Assembly (NCBI RefSeq): GCF_001687565.2 | Contig: NZ_CP016534.2 | Span: 2,670,501-2,734,500, forward strand | Length of the DNA: 64,000 bases | Source of the DNA: Planococcus antarcticus DSM 14505 | GTDB lineage: Bacteria; Bacillota; Bacilli; Bacillales_A; Planococcaceae | Direction: 5' to 3' | In this document: piece after piece, positions 9,201 through 17,782 of the stretch | How positions within the stretch are numbered: position 1 is the first letter of the stretch | How the letters are laid out: every line of letters starts with the position of its first letter | Made by a program: the position numbers and the translations under genes | The notes under the pieces: model-generated | What the model saw: the letters and a program-made list of their open reading frames with translations, nothing else | Database searches by the model: none | What the model was told of the DNA's origin: nothing

Positions 9201-9243
9201 ACTGTAGACAAACTCGATCATTAGAGTTGTCTACAGTTTTTTT
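9201..9243 (+). terminator. Rho-independent terminator after yhfH
   Basis: A long hairpin with arms ACTGTAGACAAACTC and GAGTTGTCTACAGT (one bulged base) is followed by seven or more T residues. A second imperfect hairpin of gaggaaa/ttttcctc sits just before it (about 9170-9196). Confidence 0.9.
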
Positions 9244-9440
9244 GTCAGAAGTAAATTGCTCCGAACGATTTGTTTAGAGCGAAGACGATTGCTCCTGCGC
9301 AAGCTCGTCGGAAAGGAGGAGCCAAAATCGCCTCTCCTTGGCTCCCGCTAGAAGCTAGGAAGAGCGCCTGCCTTCTAGCTTCGCCTACCCCATGGACGCG
9401 CCATCGCTGGTATGAGCTTCTCCTTTTATGAAGATTGGCA
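9244..9440. repeat. Non-coding GC-richer segment with nested hairpins
   Basis: No plausible gene is seen. The segment is richer in GC than its flanks and holds a perfect 8-bp hairpin (GGAGCCAA near 9315 with TTGGCTCC near 9340) followed by a repeated CTAGAAGC/CTTCTAGC motif. Composition and palindromy resemble the dispersed intergenic repeats of Bacillaceae. Copy number cannot be checked here. Confidence 0.4.
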
Positions 9441-9486
9441 AACAGCTTCTTTTCCTACTTGGTTATCGTCTTTACTAGTAGTTATA

Positions 9487-10092
9487 TTATTCCCTTATTT
9501 TTTCTAATAATCTCTCTTGATCATTAAATTGAATTTTCCCGATTTTCCCTTCTACCGGCACGATGGCTTCTCCTTTAAAATCAAACGTCTCGGTTTCTCT
9601 TGATTCATTTTCATACATGACTTGGAATGTGGACGTATACAAGGTCTTCTCGATTTCGTTTTGAGTGATTTCAATTTCAGAAGTGTTTAATTTGTATTCT
9701 TGATCTGAATAACTATAGATAAACGCATCTGTATTACTAAAGGTTTCATAGGCATTTTCAGTAAAATAAGGAGCATACGTATTGCTCATGTAATCGATTA
9801 ATGCTTTTTATTCTGGCCCTTTCATCCACACGGCGTATTCTTCTTCATTCATCTCGGCTGTTTGGATTTCTGTTGCTGCGTCCCATAGTTCTCGATACTT
9901 TTTGTCTGGACCAGTGAATTGTTTTTCAATGACGGCTTGAATTGCCGCTTTGTCTTTTTCGATTGAGTGGGTTGTTTTTTCAGCTTCTACTGCTTTTGCT
10001 TTCTCGTTGTCAGAACACCCGACGATGAGTAGGCAAGAAACGAGTACTAGCAGTAATCCTAAAAGCCGCTTACTTCTTATGAAAATGTTCAT
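9487..10092 (-). pseudogene. Lipoprotein gene interrupted by an in-frame TAA
   Basis: Codons run in one frame from ATG 10092 to the stop at 9487 and would give about 201 residues, except for a TAA at 9808-9810 after ...WMKGPE. Reading resumes in the same frame (KALIDYMSNTYAPYFTENAY...). The N terminus is a clear lipoprotein signal (LLGLLLVLVSCLLIVGC, Cys about 26) followed by a charged helical segment. The second half looks like a compact soluble domain rich in beta residues. I do not recognise the family. One base change explains the break: a recent nonsense mutation, a sequencing error or, less likely, readthrough. The downstream ATG at 9789 lacks a good ribosome site. Confidence 0.75.
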
Positions 10093-10188
10093 CCTTATTC
10101 CCCCTTTGAATTCACTACACGTAGTTTATAAAAAAGTAATTTACTGTTGTACGAACCCACTCTCAATAAGTTCCATTTTTTCACAATA

Positions 10189-10244
10189 AAAAACACCCTC
10201 ACTACTCATCATTCAGGTTGATTAAACCTTGAGAACTGGGGTGC
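10189..10244 (-). terminator. Possible terminator of the 97-residue gene
   Basis: On the minus strand an interrupted hairpin (CACCC...CTCA-AGGTT/AACCT...TGAG-GGTG) ends in TTTTTT. The stem is imperfect, so confidence is moderate. Confidence 0.5.
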
Positions 10245-10316
10245 TGATATTATGATGAAATTTTTGTTGAAGGACTATATTGCATTTTTTAATCAAGCAA
10301 TTCTTAGACAGTTGAT

Positions 10317-10610
10317 TTATTCTTGGTTAGATGATTTGAAACGGTAGCGGGTATCTTCTTCAAGTTTATTAAAAACTTCGATATAACGGATACCGCCTTG
10401 TTCGCGTTCATCGGGCGCTTCGTCTCCGTCGAGAATTTCAGCGAGCGGACGAGCTTCAGGTTCGATGATTGCTGAATCATAATCATGCATCAAACCTTGG
10501 AGCTCCTTATAAGTTTTAATGTCTTTGTCTTTTTTCACTTCTTCAAATAACCGTTCTGACTCATCTTGTGATAATTCCACGTACCCAACGGTGATATGCT
10601 GCTTTTCCAT
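10317..10610 (-). CDS. Hypothetical acidic 97-residue protein
   Basis: A soluble, charged protein with no signal peptide or membrane segment and no family I recognise. The first two thirds look helical (ELSQDESERLFEEVKKDKDIKTYKELQGLMHDYD), and the end is IRYIEVFNKLEEDTRYRF. A strong AGGAGG sits 7 nt before the ATG, and a probable terminator follows, which supports a real gene. Its start region overlaps the extreme left end of the divergent HAD open frame, so the HAD gene very likely starts later. Confidence 0.7.
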   Translation of the reverse strand: MEKQHITVGYVELSQDESERLFEEVKKDKDIKTYKELQGLMHDYDSAIIEPEARPLAEILDGDEAPDEREQGGIRYIEVFNKLEEDTRYRFKSSNQE

Positions 10611-10718
10611 CCAAAAACCTCCTGTAGCTTAATCAGTCATTTCTTCTTCTATACCCATCAAGTAAAATTTCATAAACCTGCAACTGCCATTCACTGGAAG
10701 AGGGCTTCGATTTCAGCT

Positions 10719-11429
10719 ATGATGGAGACAGCAGAAAAAATTGAGAAACCGGAGTTGATCGCTTTGCGCGTAGCCATATTCGATTTTGATGGAACTTTGT
10801 ATTCGAAGGAAACTTTCCAGCTGATGATGGACCATTTAAAGAACCATCCCGAACATAGCAGGCGCTACCGCCAATTTTACCGAGCTATCATGCCTCCTTA
10901 TATAGGTCATAAGTTGAAAATCTATCCGGAATGGAAAATGCGTGAACGTTCTGTTCAAGCCTATTTGTCTGCATTGGAAACTTTTACACAAACTGAACTT
11001 GAGCAGTATTTTGGTGAAATTGCTGAGCGGATGCACGATGATATGAACCCGAATGTTGTTGAACGACTGAAAAAACACGTTGCTAACAATGATTACGTTA
11101 TGCTCGTATCGGGAGCTTTTACTCCACTTCTTCACGCTGTCACGGAACAGCTGCCGATTAAAACCATCATCGGGACTGAGATTCTTTATAAAAATAACAT
11201 TCTAGACCACCGGACACCATTGTCGCATATTCAAGGATCGCTAAAAACGATAAAAATTAAAGAAGCACTCGAAGGCTGGGACATTGACTGGGGCAATAGT
11301 TATGCATACGGTGACAGCTTTTCGGACTTGCCTGTACTGGAACTTGTCGGCCATCCTGTAGCCGTACAACCTAAACCTAAATTGCGTACAGTGGCCGAGC
11401 GGCGTAACTGGGAAATCATTAGATTATAG
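10719..11429 (+). CDS. HAD-superfamily IB phosphatase
   Basis: A haloacid-dehalogenase subfamily IB hydrolase (phosphoserine-phosphatase-like). Motif I is FDFDGTLY with the nucleophile Asp, motif II is LVSGAFTP, and motif IV is YGDSFSDLPVLELVG. The helical cap between motifs I and II is rich in Tyr, Arg and His. Substrate is unknown; members act on small phosphorylated metabolites. The start is uncertain: ATG 10719 (236 residues) has its purine stretch 15 nt away, whereas TTG 10764 has GGAG at 9 nt and would begin LRVAIFDFDGTLY, the usual N terminus. A bidirectional terminator follows. Confidence 0.85.
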   Translation: MMETAEKIEKPELIALRVAIFDFDGTLYSKETFQLMMDHLKNHPEHSRRYRQFYRAIMPPYIGHKLKIYPEWKMRERSVQAYLSALETFTQTELEQYFGEIAERMHDDMNPNVVERLKKHVANNDYVMLVSGAFTPLLHAVTEQLPIKTIIGTEILYKNNILDHRTPLSHIQGSLKTIKIKEALEGWDIDWGNSYAYGDSFSDLPVLELVGHPVAVQPKPKLRTVAERRNWEIIRL

Positions 11430-11433
11430 AAAA

Positions 11434-11462
11434 AACGGATCGCAATTGCGATCCGTTTTTTT
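11434..11462. terminator. Bidirectional terminator between HAD gene and pcp
   Basis: A perfect palindrome of 12-bp arms (AACGGATCGCAA/TTGCGATCCGTT) flanked by A-run and T-run serves two convergent genes. It touches the pcp stop codon. Confidence 0.92.
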
Positions 11463-12069
11463 ATGTTTCATTCAATACTTTAATACAAATCTGAATACCC
11501 TTTAGCAGATCCTCATGGGACCAGCTTGGAATTCGGCCATGCTGAATCGCTAATTCATGCGATGCTGGAATATGGATAAAGCCTGTCTGCAGACCCGGTT
11601 TATTGATTTTAGCGTAATGCAATCCTTCGTACATAACGTTATTGCATAGATACGCACCCGCTGTATTAGAAATAGCTGCAGGCAGACCATTTGCAAGCAG
11701 GCGATCGACCATTTTCCGGACAGGCAATGTAGACAAATACGCCGCTTCCCCGTCTTTCCGGATCGGTTCATCGACGGGTTTGTTGCCTTCGTTGTCAGCA
11801 TCTCCGTCTTTAACATTTAGCGCAATCCGCTCCGGTGTGATTTTATACCGCCCTGCTGCAAGTCCAAGAGAAATGACTGCATCCGGTTTTTCTTCATCGA
11901 TGAAATCGATCAAAGACCCTCCTGACAAATTGAAGTCCACAGGCATAATCTTCCCGACAATCCGGTAGTTTCCGGTTATTGTCCCATCCAGCGCTTCCAC
12001 TATTTTCATCGTCGGATTGACCGTATAATCCAAAAAAGGTTCGAAACCGGTCAATAATAATTTTTTCAA
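11461..12069 (-). CDS. pcp: Pyroglutamyl-peptidase I
   Basis: A 202-residue cytoplasmic cysteine peptidase (family C15) removing N-terminal pyroglutamate from peptides. The N terminus LLLTGFEPFLDYTVNPT is typical. The catalytic residues are visible as Glu80 (KITPERIALN), Cys142 (NTAGAYLCNNVMY) and His166 (TGFIHIPASHE), at the usual spacing. Length matches the family. It is monocistronic, converges with the HAD gene, and diverges from the amino acid ABC operon across 415 nt. Confidence 0.95.
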   Translation of the reverse strand: MKKLLLTGFEPFLDYTVNPTMKIVEALDGTITGNYRIVGKIMPVDFNLSGGSLIDFIDEEKPDAVISLGLAAGRYKITPERIALNVKDGDADNEGNKPVDEPIRKDGEAAYLSTLPVRKMVDRLLANGLPAAISNTAGAYLCNNVMYEGLHYAKINKPGLQTGFIHIPASHELAIQHGRIPSWSHEDLLKGIQICIKVLNET

Positions 12070-12484
12070 TCTTATCGCCCCCTATTTCAAGTTGAGCTAC
12101 CGATATTCATCTGTCCATGTTTCACACTGCTTTTTTGGATAATTATGCAGCAATAGAAAATTGCTTATTTACCGGCTAATTTCTCCACGCGGCTTTGTGC
12201 GGAGATTATGCCTGAAGTGGCGCACAGAAAGTGAAGTACTTTATCAATAAGCTCTCCACCAGTTGAAAAGCAGCGAATAGCCGCCTCTTCTTTTCAACTT
12301 GCCTATTCGTTGTTTCGCTATTATACCCAATTCAGCTCTTTTTTCCCAGAAAGCATACTCAAATCGAATAAACTATCAGAAAATACAAACTATTTTTTCT
12401 TTAATAAAAAAACTTCTCAAATCTTATCTCTTATGTTAAAATTCATTACAACGAATAATTATACATAAAACAGGAGGAATATAC
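12070..12484. other. Gene-free 415-nt divergent region with interleaved inverted repeats
   Basis: No gene is apparent. A 10-bp hairpin has arms AGTTGAAAAG (12261) and CTTTTCAACT (12290). Its loop contains CGAATAG (12274), which is complementary to CTATTCG (12303) beyond the hairpin: an interleaved, pseudoknot-like arrangement. An imperfect hairpin CTCCACGC/TGTGCGGAG lies at about 12191-12212. The last 150 nt are AT-rich and should carry the promoter of the amino acid ABC operon, though I cannot fix its boxes. Confidence 0.4.
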
Positions 12485-13264
12485 ATGATTAAAAACAAAC
12501 CCTTTATCGCTTTATTCGCATCATCTGTTTTATTATTAGGGGCTTGCGGAAGCTCTACCGAAGATGAATCAGACTCTTCAGAGGAAAAAGAAGTTTTGGA
12601 AATGGCAACATCCGCTGAATTCGCTCCATTTGAATCACGTAACCCAGAAGGAGACATTGTCGGATTCGACATCGATCTTGCGAATCATATTGCAGACGAA
12701 CTCGGCTATGAACTTGAAATCACAGACATGAAATTTGATGGCTTGATCGGTGCTTTGCAAAACGATCGTGTCGACATGGTCATCGCCGGCATGTCAGCAA
12801 CCGATTCCCGTAAAGAAAACGTTGACTTCTCAACAGAATACAACCATTCTGGCGAAATGTTCGTCACAACCAAAGATTCAGAGCTTGCTAGCCTTGGGTC
12901 ATTGGAAGGTAAAATAGTTGGCGTCCAACTTGGAACGATTCAGGAAGAAGGCGCGAAGAGTATCATTGCAGAGGAAGGCATCAATTTTGAATTGAAGGCT
13001 TTGGACGATTCTGGGGCATTGATCCAGGAAATCTTATCTGGTCGTATCGATGCTGCATACATGGATAAACAAGTCGCTCTTGGCTATATCGAAGCACAAG
13101 ACCTTGGCGCATTTGATGATCCAACAACTGCTTCACCGGGTATGGCTGTCGCTTTCCCGAAAGGCAGTGAGCTTGTTGACGATGTTAATGGGGTACTTGC
13201 TGAAATGGAAGAAAGCGGCGAGCTCGATGAATTGAAGGAACAATGGCTGACTGAAGAAGAGTAA
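12485..13264 (+). CDS. Polar amino acid ABC transporter substrate-binding lipoprotein
   Basis: A 259-residue SBP_bac_3 family receptor anchored to the membrane outer face by a lipobox (FASSVLLLGACGSS). Family signatures are FAPFESRNPEGDIVGFDIDLANHIADELG, LIGALQNDRVDMVIAGMSATDSRKENVDFS and the C-terminal SGELDELKEQW. Ligand is a polar or basic amino acid (arginine, lysine, glutamine or similar); sequence alone does not decide. It is first of a three-gene operon with permease and ATPase. RBS AGGAGG precedes the ATG. Confidence 0.94.
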   Translation: MIKNKPFIALFASSVLLLGACGSSTEDESDSSEEKEVLEMATSAEFAPFESRNPEGDIVGFDIDLANHIADELGYELEITDMKFDGLIGALQNDRVDMVIAGMSATDSRKENVDFSTEYNHSGEMFVTTKDSELASLGSLEGKIVGVQLGTIQEEGAKSIIAEEGINFELKALDDSGALIQEILSGRIDAAYMDKQVALGYIEAQDLGAFDDPTTASPGMAVAFPKGSELVDDVNGVLAEMEESGELDELKEQWLTEEE

Positions 13265-13292
13265 ACTTACTTTTAGAAAAGAGTTGTAATCT

Positions 13293-13952
13293 ATGAACCT
13301 GGATTTCTCACAAATAGTTCCCTATATCCCTTTCATGCTGGAAGGAATATGGACCACCTTAAAATTCGTGTTTTTCGCTATTATTCTGGGATCGATTCTC
13401 GGAACATTGCTGGCTTTACTCAAAATAGGCAGCATCAAGCCACTAAGATGGTTCGCCGATGCCTATACGTCCATATTCCGTGGAACACCGTTGATCCTGC
13501 AATTGATGATCATCTATTATTCCATTCCCCAACTGACTGGATATGATATTTCAGCATTTCTTTCTGCCATTCTGGCTTTTGGACTGAATTCATCCGCCTA
13601 TATATCGGAAATCATCCGTGCCGGAATCCAGGCAGTTGACAAAGGACAAACGGAGGCTGCACAAGCTCTTGGTGTTCCTTATCGCTCGATGATGAAAGAC
13701 ATTATTTTGCCTCAAGCCTTGAAGAACATTCTGCCGGCTTTGATGAATGAATTCATCACCTTAACAAAAGAATCCGCCATCGTCTCGACCATCGGTTACC
13801 TTGATCTCATGAGACGCGCACAAGTGGTCGGAGCAGACTTGTTCCGTAACTTTGAACCGCTGTTATTTGTCGGCCTCATCTACTGGTGCCTAGTGATGGG
13901 ATTGACAATGATCGGCAAAGTTTTCGAACGGAGGCTGAAGCAAAGTGATTAA
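13293..13952 (+). CDS. Polar amino acid ABC transporter permease
   Basis: A 219-residue HisM/GlnP-type permease with about five membrane segments. The N terminus ([28 protein letters not shown]) and the EAA loop ([40 protein letters not shown]) are diagnostic. It probably works as a homodimer, since only one permease gene is present. It overlaps the ATPase gene by 8 nt. Confidence 0.95.
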   Translation: MNLDFSQIVPYIPFMLEGIWTTLKFVFFAIILGSILGTLLALLKIGSIKPLRWFADAYTSIFRGTPLILQLMIIYYSIPQLTGYDISAFLSAILAFGLNSSAYISEIIRAGIQAVDKGQTEAAQALGVPYRSMMKDIILPQALKNILPALMNEFITLTKESAIVSTIGYLDLMRRAQVVGADLFRNFEPLLFVGLIYWCLVMGLTMIGKVFERRLKQSD

Positions 13953-14667
13953 AGTCCAGAACCTGTATAAAAAATTTGGCACCAATGAAGTGCTTAGTGA
14001 CATTTCCACTGCTGTGACGAAAGGTGAAGTGGTGTCGATCATCGGCCCTTCTGGCTCAGGCAAGTCCACTTTCCTGCGCTGCTTAAATTTGTTGGAGCTA
14101 CCAACTTCGGGCACCATCGAAATCAACGGCAAGAACTTGACGGCTTCTAAAAAAGAAATCCACAAGATCCGCCAGCAAATCGGTATGGTGTTTCAGCATT
14201 TTCATTTATTTCCTCATTTGACGGTACTTGAAAATCTAACCTATGCGCCTATGAAGGCAAAAGGCATCAAAAAAACCGAAGCGGAAATGAAAGCGCGCCT
14301 TCTACTGGAACGCGTCGGCTTATCTGAAAAAGAAAAGGCCTATCCGAACAGCCTGTCAGGCGGCCAGAAACAGCGTGTTGCGATTGCGCGTGCCTTGGCC
14401 ATGGAACCCGAATTGATGCTGTTTGATGAACCAACATCGGCACTTGATCCGGAAATGGTCAAGGAAGTATTGGATGTCATGAAAGACTTGGCAAAATCCG
14501 GAATGACGATGGTCGTCGTGACGCATGAGATGGGCTTTGCCCGTGAAGTCGCAGACCGTGTCTTGTTTTTAGATCATGGTGTACTAGTCGAAGAGGGTCA
14601 ACCGATTGAGTTTTTCAGTCATCCGAAAACCGCACGTGCTAAAGATTTTTTAGATAAAGTATTGTAG
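13945..14667 (+). CDS. Polar amino acid ABC transporter ATP-binding protein
   Basis: A 240-residue ATPase of the GlnQ/HisP class. Walker A is GPSGSGKST, the Q-loop lies in [16 protein letters not shown], the signature is LSGGQKQR, Walker B is [14 protein letters not shown], and the switch His is in [16 protein letters not shown]. It starts with GTG inside the permease gene, giving coupled translation. A strong terminator follows the stop codon directly. Confidence 0.96.
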   Translation: MIKVQNLYKKFGTNEVLSDISTAVTKGEVVSIIGPSGSGKSTFLRCLNLLELPTSGTIEINGKNLTASKKEIHKIRQQIGMVFQHFHLFPHLTVLENLTYAPMKAKGIKKTEAEMKARLLLERVGLSEKEKAYPNSLSGGQKQRVAIARALAMEPELMLFDEPTSALDPEMVKEVLDVMKDLAKSGMTMVVVTHEMGFAREVADRVLFLDHGVLVEEGQPIEFFSHPKTARAKDFLDKVL

Positions 14668-14697
14668 CAGGCATCCCGTGGGATGCCTGCTTTTTTT
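14667..14697 (+). terminator. Terminator of the amino acid ABC operon
   Basis: An 11-bp perfect hairpin (GCAGGCATCCC/GGGATGCCTGC) with a 2-nt loop is followed by TTTTTTT. It begins at the last base of the ATPase stop codon. Confidence 0.96.
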
Positions 14698-14771
14698 ATG
14701 ATATCTCTTTTTCTTCTTAGGGGTTGTTCATTTGATGCTCAAATATCGACAGTATTCCTCTAGTCTCCCCA

Positions 14772-14779
14772 TGTTATAA
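14772..14779 (+). promoter_or_regulatory. Extended -10 promoter of the anchored 294-residue protein
   Basis: TG-T-TATAAT is a consensus extended -10 box about 40 nt before the inferred GTG start. No good -35 box is seen, as is usual for extended -10 promoters. Confidence 0.55.
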
Positions 14780-14818
14780 TCAAATTTGGCAAACACGCAG
14801 AAAACAGAGGTGGAAAAT

Positions 14819-15703
14819 GTGTTTAGAAAACTAGTTATTTTAGTAGGAGTTGTATTTTTCATGTCGCTGATTATTTTTACAGCTGTCATGTTTTTAAAAA
14901 ATGAAGTTGAACTTTATTCGGAAAACAATGTTTCCTTAACGGTTGAAAAACCGACTTTTATCACGCTTAGCGAACCCGAAGTCACAGAAAGTGGTTCAGA
15001 CTTAACACAGGTATACAATATGACCTTGCTCGGATTGGATGTTGGCACGTATACATTGGTCGATCGATCGCTACAAAATGGCACGTCCCTCATTTTTGAG
15101 GAAATCAAAAACACTGGTTGGATCCCGTATACATTGTCGATGAATGTTAACAATCTGGAAGACTCTCGCTATAAGTCCTGGAATCCACAGCCAGTTGATA
15201 AACTCGACGAGACTAAATACGGTTCAGATCTCACCACCAATCCCTATGGGGTTTTCACGGCCGGAAACGGTGAAATCTTAATAGGCAATGTTTACGTATC
15301 GCGGAATTTGCAACTCGGCAATGGTGACCCGGTACAAGAACTGCGTCACGAAATTGCAGAATTCACAGTAGAAGAAAGCACCTTATCAAAAAACCTTTGG
15401 CTCCCTCCTAAACATACGAGTCAGACATGGCTGATGGCTTCTCAAGAACCATTATTCGAAACAGAAGAAGTGGAAGACGAATGGGTCGCCTTTTCACTCC
15501 AAAATCGACTGTCCCAGTTAAACTGGTTAACTCCGGAAGGGCCGTACGTCAAACTCGAATTGACGGACGACCCACGAACACAACTCGCCTATGGCTATAT
15601 TGAAAAACGGACGGCAGACCTAACTTCCCTGGAATGGAATGAAACCTCTCCTTCCCTGTTCTTCGAATCCATGATTCTGAACGCACAAATCAATCAGCAA
15701 TAA
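14819..15703 (+). CDS. Hypothetical membrane-anchored extracytoplasmic protein, 294 residues
   Basis: I do not recognise the family. The protein begins with a cytoplasmic stub and one membrane helix (LVILVGVVFFMSLIIFTAVMFL), then about 265 residues predicted outside the cell, rich in beta-type residues and Trp (KNTGWIPYTLSM, LSQLNWLTPEG). No cysteine or catalytic signature stands out. I chose GTG 14819 because AGAGGTGG lies 5-6 nt upstream; the longer frame from TTG 14786 lacks a ribosome site. The gene is monocistronic, with its own promoter and terminator. Confidence 0.75.
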   Translation: MFRKLVILVGVVFFMSLIIFTAVMFLKNEVELYSENNVSLTVEKPTFITLSEPEVTESGSDLTQVYNMTLLGLDVGTYTLVDRSLQNGTSLIFEEIKNTGWIPYTLSMNVNNLEDSRYKSWNPQPVDKLDETKYGSDLTTNPYGVFTAGNGEILIGNVYVSRNLQLGNGDPVQELRHEIAEFTVEESTLSKNLWLPPKHTSQTWLMASQEPLFETEEVEDEWVAFSLQNRLSQLNWLTPEGPYVKLELTDDPRTQLAYGYIEKRTADLTSLEWNETSPSLFFESMILNAQINQQ

Positions 15704-15708
15704 TAAGC

Positions 15709-15745
15709 AAAAAACCGTTAGAGCTATTGCTCTAACAGTTTTTTT
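15709..15745. terminator. Terminator after the 294-residue protein gene
   Basis: A hairpin (CGTTAGAGC/GCTCTAACAG) flanked by an A-run and TTTTTTT. Confidence 0.9.
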
Positions 15746-15796
15746 GCTTATAGTTGTTTTCCCGCAATAAACCTGCGGGATTCCAAGTGATTTCCC

Positions 15797-15825
15797 TTTA
15801 TATTTAACAGAATATTCAGTATACT
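15797..15825 (+). promoter_or_regulatory. Sigma-A-type promoter of the 56-residue gene
   Basis: TTTATA and TATACT are separated by 17 nt, about 70 nt upstream of the small gene at 15895. Confidence 0.5.
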
Positions 15826-15894
15826 ATAAGTGAGACAGGACTCCGCTTTCATTGCCATATGGCTGCTAAGTAGATAACGAGGAGGTTGGTTATA

Positions 15895-16065
15895 ATGGAA
15901 CGCAAGTTACTCGATCCACAAGAAGCCGAACTTCGTTCAGATGACGATTTCAATGCTATTCTGAATATGATTGGTGAAGGTGCACCTGATTACACAGCCT
16001 ATGAAGAAGACGAGATTCCAAAAGAACGACGTCGGGAGGAAGACAAAGCGAAAGATCTGCTCTAA
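15895..16065 (+). CDS. Hypothetical 56-residue acidic protein
   Basis: A small, highly charged, probably disordered protein: MERKLLDPQEAELRSDDD... ending EEDKAKDLL. A strong GAGGAGG lies 9 nt before the ATG and a promoter-like sequence lies upstream, so expression is likely. I recognise no family. It converges with the luciferase-like gene. Confidence 0.65.
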   Translation: MERKLLDPQEAELRSDDDFNAILNMIGEGAPDYTAYEEDEIPKERRREEDKAKDLL

Positions 16066-16107
16066 GTTCAAATTATCGCCTTTCCGCATGGGGAGGTGAT
16101 TTTTTGC

Positions 16108-17127
16108 TTAGTCCATCATTTCTGCCACATAATCATACGACCGCAGGCGATCTTCCTGATGAAAGATTGGCGAGTTGACGATGACTTCGTTGGCTCTCGT
16201 TTTTTGGATAAAATTTTTCAACTTTTGTTTGACGACGCCCGGTGTTCCAACAATCATCGATTCAGAATCCAACTTGTCATGGAAAATCGCAATTTCACGA
16301 TCCGTCCAAACTTCTCCAAGGTTGTCGATAGGCGGTTGGAACGTCGTCGGCTCGCCTCTCATCAAGGAGAACATCTGCTGTTGCGAAGAAGTTGCCAGCC
16401 ACTCGGCACGTTCCTGTGTCTCCGCAACAATGATATTGACGCCAAGCATTGCGTAAGGCGACGCCAAAGCTGGAGAAGGTTTGAAATTTTGGTGGTACAA
16501 CTGCAGCGCCTGCATCATATAATCCGGTGCAAAATGGCTGGCAAATGAAAACGGCAAGCCTTTTAATGCGGCAAGCTGTGCACTGAACCCGCTCGAACCC
16601 AATAGCCAAAGCGGAATCTTCAAATCAGTTCCAGGATAGGCACGAACACGTCCAACCGGATTTTCCGAAAAGTAATTTTCCAACTCTGCTACCTGCTGCG
16701 GAAAATCATCTCCGCTGTTCTGTATATTGCGGCGCAGTGCATGGGCTGTAGCCTGATCACTGCCCGGTGCACGACCGAGACCTAAATCGATACGTCCTGG
16801 ATAAATGGTCTCTAGCGTTCCAAATTGCTCCGCAATGACAAGTGCTGCATGATTTGGCAACATGACACCTCCGGAACCCACACGAATAGAGCTAGTCGCT
16901 CCAGCAATATGTCCAATGAGAACCGACGTTGCTGAGCTGCCAATACCCGGCATATTATGGTGTTCAGCTAGCCAATAACGGTTGAACCCCAATCGCTCAA
17001 CATACTGTGCCAATTCTACACTATTTTTGAATGTCTGCGCCGTTTCAGCACCTTCGTTTATCGGCGCCAAATCAAGCACCGACAATGGTATATTTTCGAA
17101 TTTCTTAATCTGCATAATTACTTTCAC
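16108..17127 (-). CDS. LLM-class flavin-dependent oxidoreductase (luciferase-like monooxygenase)
   Basis: A 339-residue bacterial-luciferase-fold protein of the MsnO8/YhbW-like group. It should use FMNH2 and oxygen on an unknown organic substrate. Diagnostic stretches are [54 protein letters not shown] and [28 protein letters not shown] (TIM-barrel flavin site). The start is GTG 17127 or ATG 17115; both have usable purine stretches. It is not linked to a flavin reductase gene here. Confidence 0.9.
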   Translation of the reverse strand: MKVIMQIKKFENIPLSVLDLAPINEGAETAQTFKNSVELAQYVERLGFNRYWLAEHHNMPGIGSSATSVLIGHIAGATSSIRVGSGGVMLPNHAALVIAEQFGTLETIYPGRIDLGLGRAPGSDQATAHALRRNIQNSGDDFPQQVAELENYFSENPVGRVRAYPGTDLKIPLWLLGSSGFSAQLAALKGLPFSFASHFAPDYMMQALQLYHQNFKPSPALASPYAMLGVNIIVAETQERAEWLATSSQQQMFSLMRGEPTTFQPPIDNLGEVWTDREIAIFHDKLDSESMIVGTPGVVKQKLKNFIQKTRANEVIVNSPIFHQEDRLRSYDYVAEMMD

Positions 17128-17188
17128 TCCTATTCCCTTCCATTGTAGCGATGTTTATCTTAATCGTCCTTTTTTTTGCTCAAGCTAT

Positions 17189-17470
17189 GAAAAGTGAAAG
17201 TGCCTGGTCAGCTCTGACAGGTATAAGGCAGACCAGTAGTGTGGCGTTCTTTGCCACACAGCTGGGCTGACTTATGTCCCGAAGAGCTAGGCACTTGCAA
17301 CTGGACAACACGAAAAGCGGAAGCTGCCGTGTAGCTCTGACAGGCATAAGGCAGACCGGCGAAGCGACGTTTCTTCAGTCGCACAGCCGGGTTGCCTTAT
17401 GTCCCGAAGAGCTGGCTGCTGAAGCTAGACAACACGAAATGTGAAAGTGCCTGGTCAGCTCTGCCTTAAG
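17189..17470. repeat. Tandem 123-nt hairpin repeat, two full copies and a stub
   Basis: Copy 1 runs about 17189-17311, copy 2 about 17312-17435, and a truncated third from 17436. Each full copy contains AGCTCTGACAGG(T/C)ATAAGGCAGACC and CTTATGTCCCGAAGAGCT, which pair into a long imperfect hairpin, and ends in GACAACAC. The sequence resembles the GAAAAGCGGAAGCGCC...GACAAGCATAAG type of dispersed intergenic repeat known in Bacillaceae. No coding potential is seen. It separates the monooxygenase gene from the SAM riboswitch. Confidence 0.75.
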
Positions 17471-17602
17471 TAGTTAATCAAACTAATTTCCCGCCCACTC
17501 TATATATTTCCATTATTTAAAATTCAACCCTTGCTTTTCTTCGTCAATTGGTTTACGATTACCAACATCGAATCAGAAACAACCCAAACTTAATAAGATA
17601 TT

Positions 17603-17709
17603 TCTTATCTAGAGAGACGGAGGGATTTGGCCCTGTGAAGTCTCAGCAACCAGTCTGACGAAGACTACGGTGCTAATTCCAATAGGCTTTTGCCTACCAG
17701 ATGAGAAGA
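17603..17709 (+). ncRNA. SAM-I (S-box) riboswitch aptamer
   Basis: The core is unmistakable: CTTATCTAGAGAGACGGAGG, then GGCCCTGTGAAGTCTCAGCAACC, GGTGCTAATTCC, and the closing P1 strand AGATGAGAAG. S-adenosylmethionine binding should favour the terminator at 17721-17761 and switch off metI-metC. The antiterminator would use the 3' P1 strand and the 5' arm of the terminator. Confidence 0.97.
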
Positions 17710-17720
17710 ATGCATTTCTA

Positions 17721-17761
17721 AACAGAGGCTTTCTTCTTTTGAAGAAAGTCTCTGTTTTTTT
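17721..17761 (+). terminator. SAM riboswitch expression-platform terminator
   Basis: AACAGAG-GCTTTCTTC, a TTTT loop, then GAAGAAAG-T-CTCTGTT and a T-run form the intrinsic terminator between the aptamer and metI. Confidence 0.93.
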
Positions 17762-17782
17762 ATTGTTGGGAGGATGAGTAGA

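Noticed and set aside
10596..10718. N-terminal extension of the HAD phosphatase
   Set aside because: It overlaps the start of the divergent 97-residue gene, has no ribosome site and does not resemble the family.
17774..17782. Earlier ATG for metI
   Set aside because: It directly abuts GGGAGG, leaving no spacing; ATG 17783 has the proper 9-nt gap.
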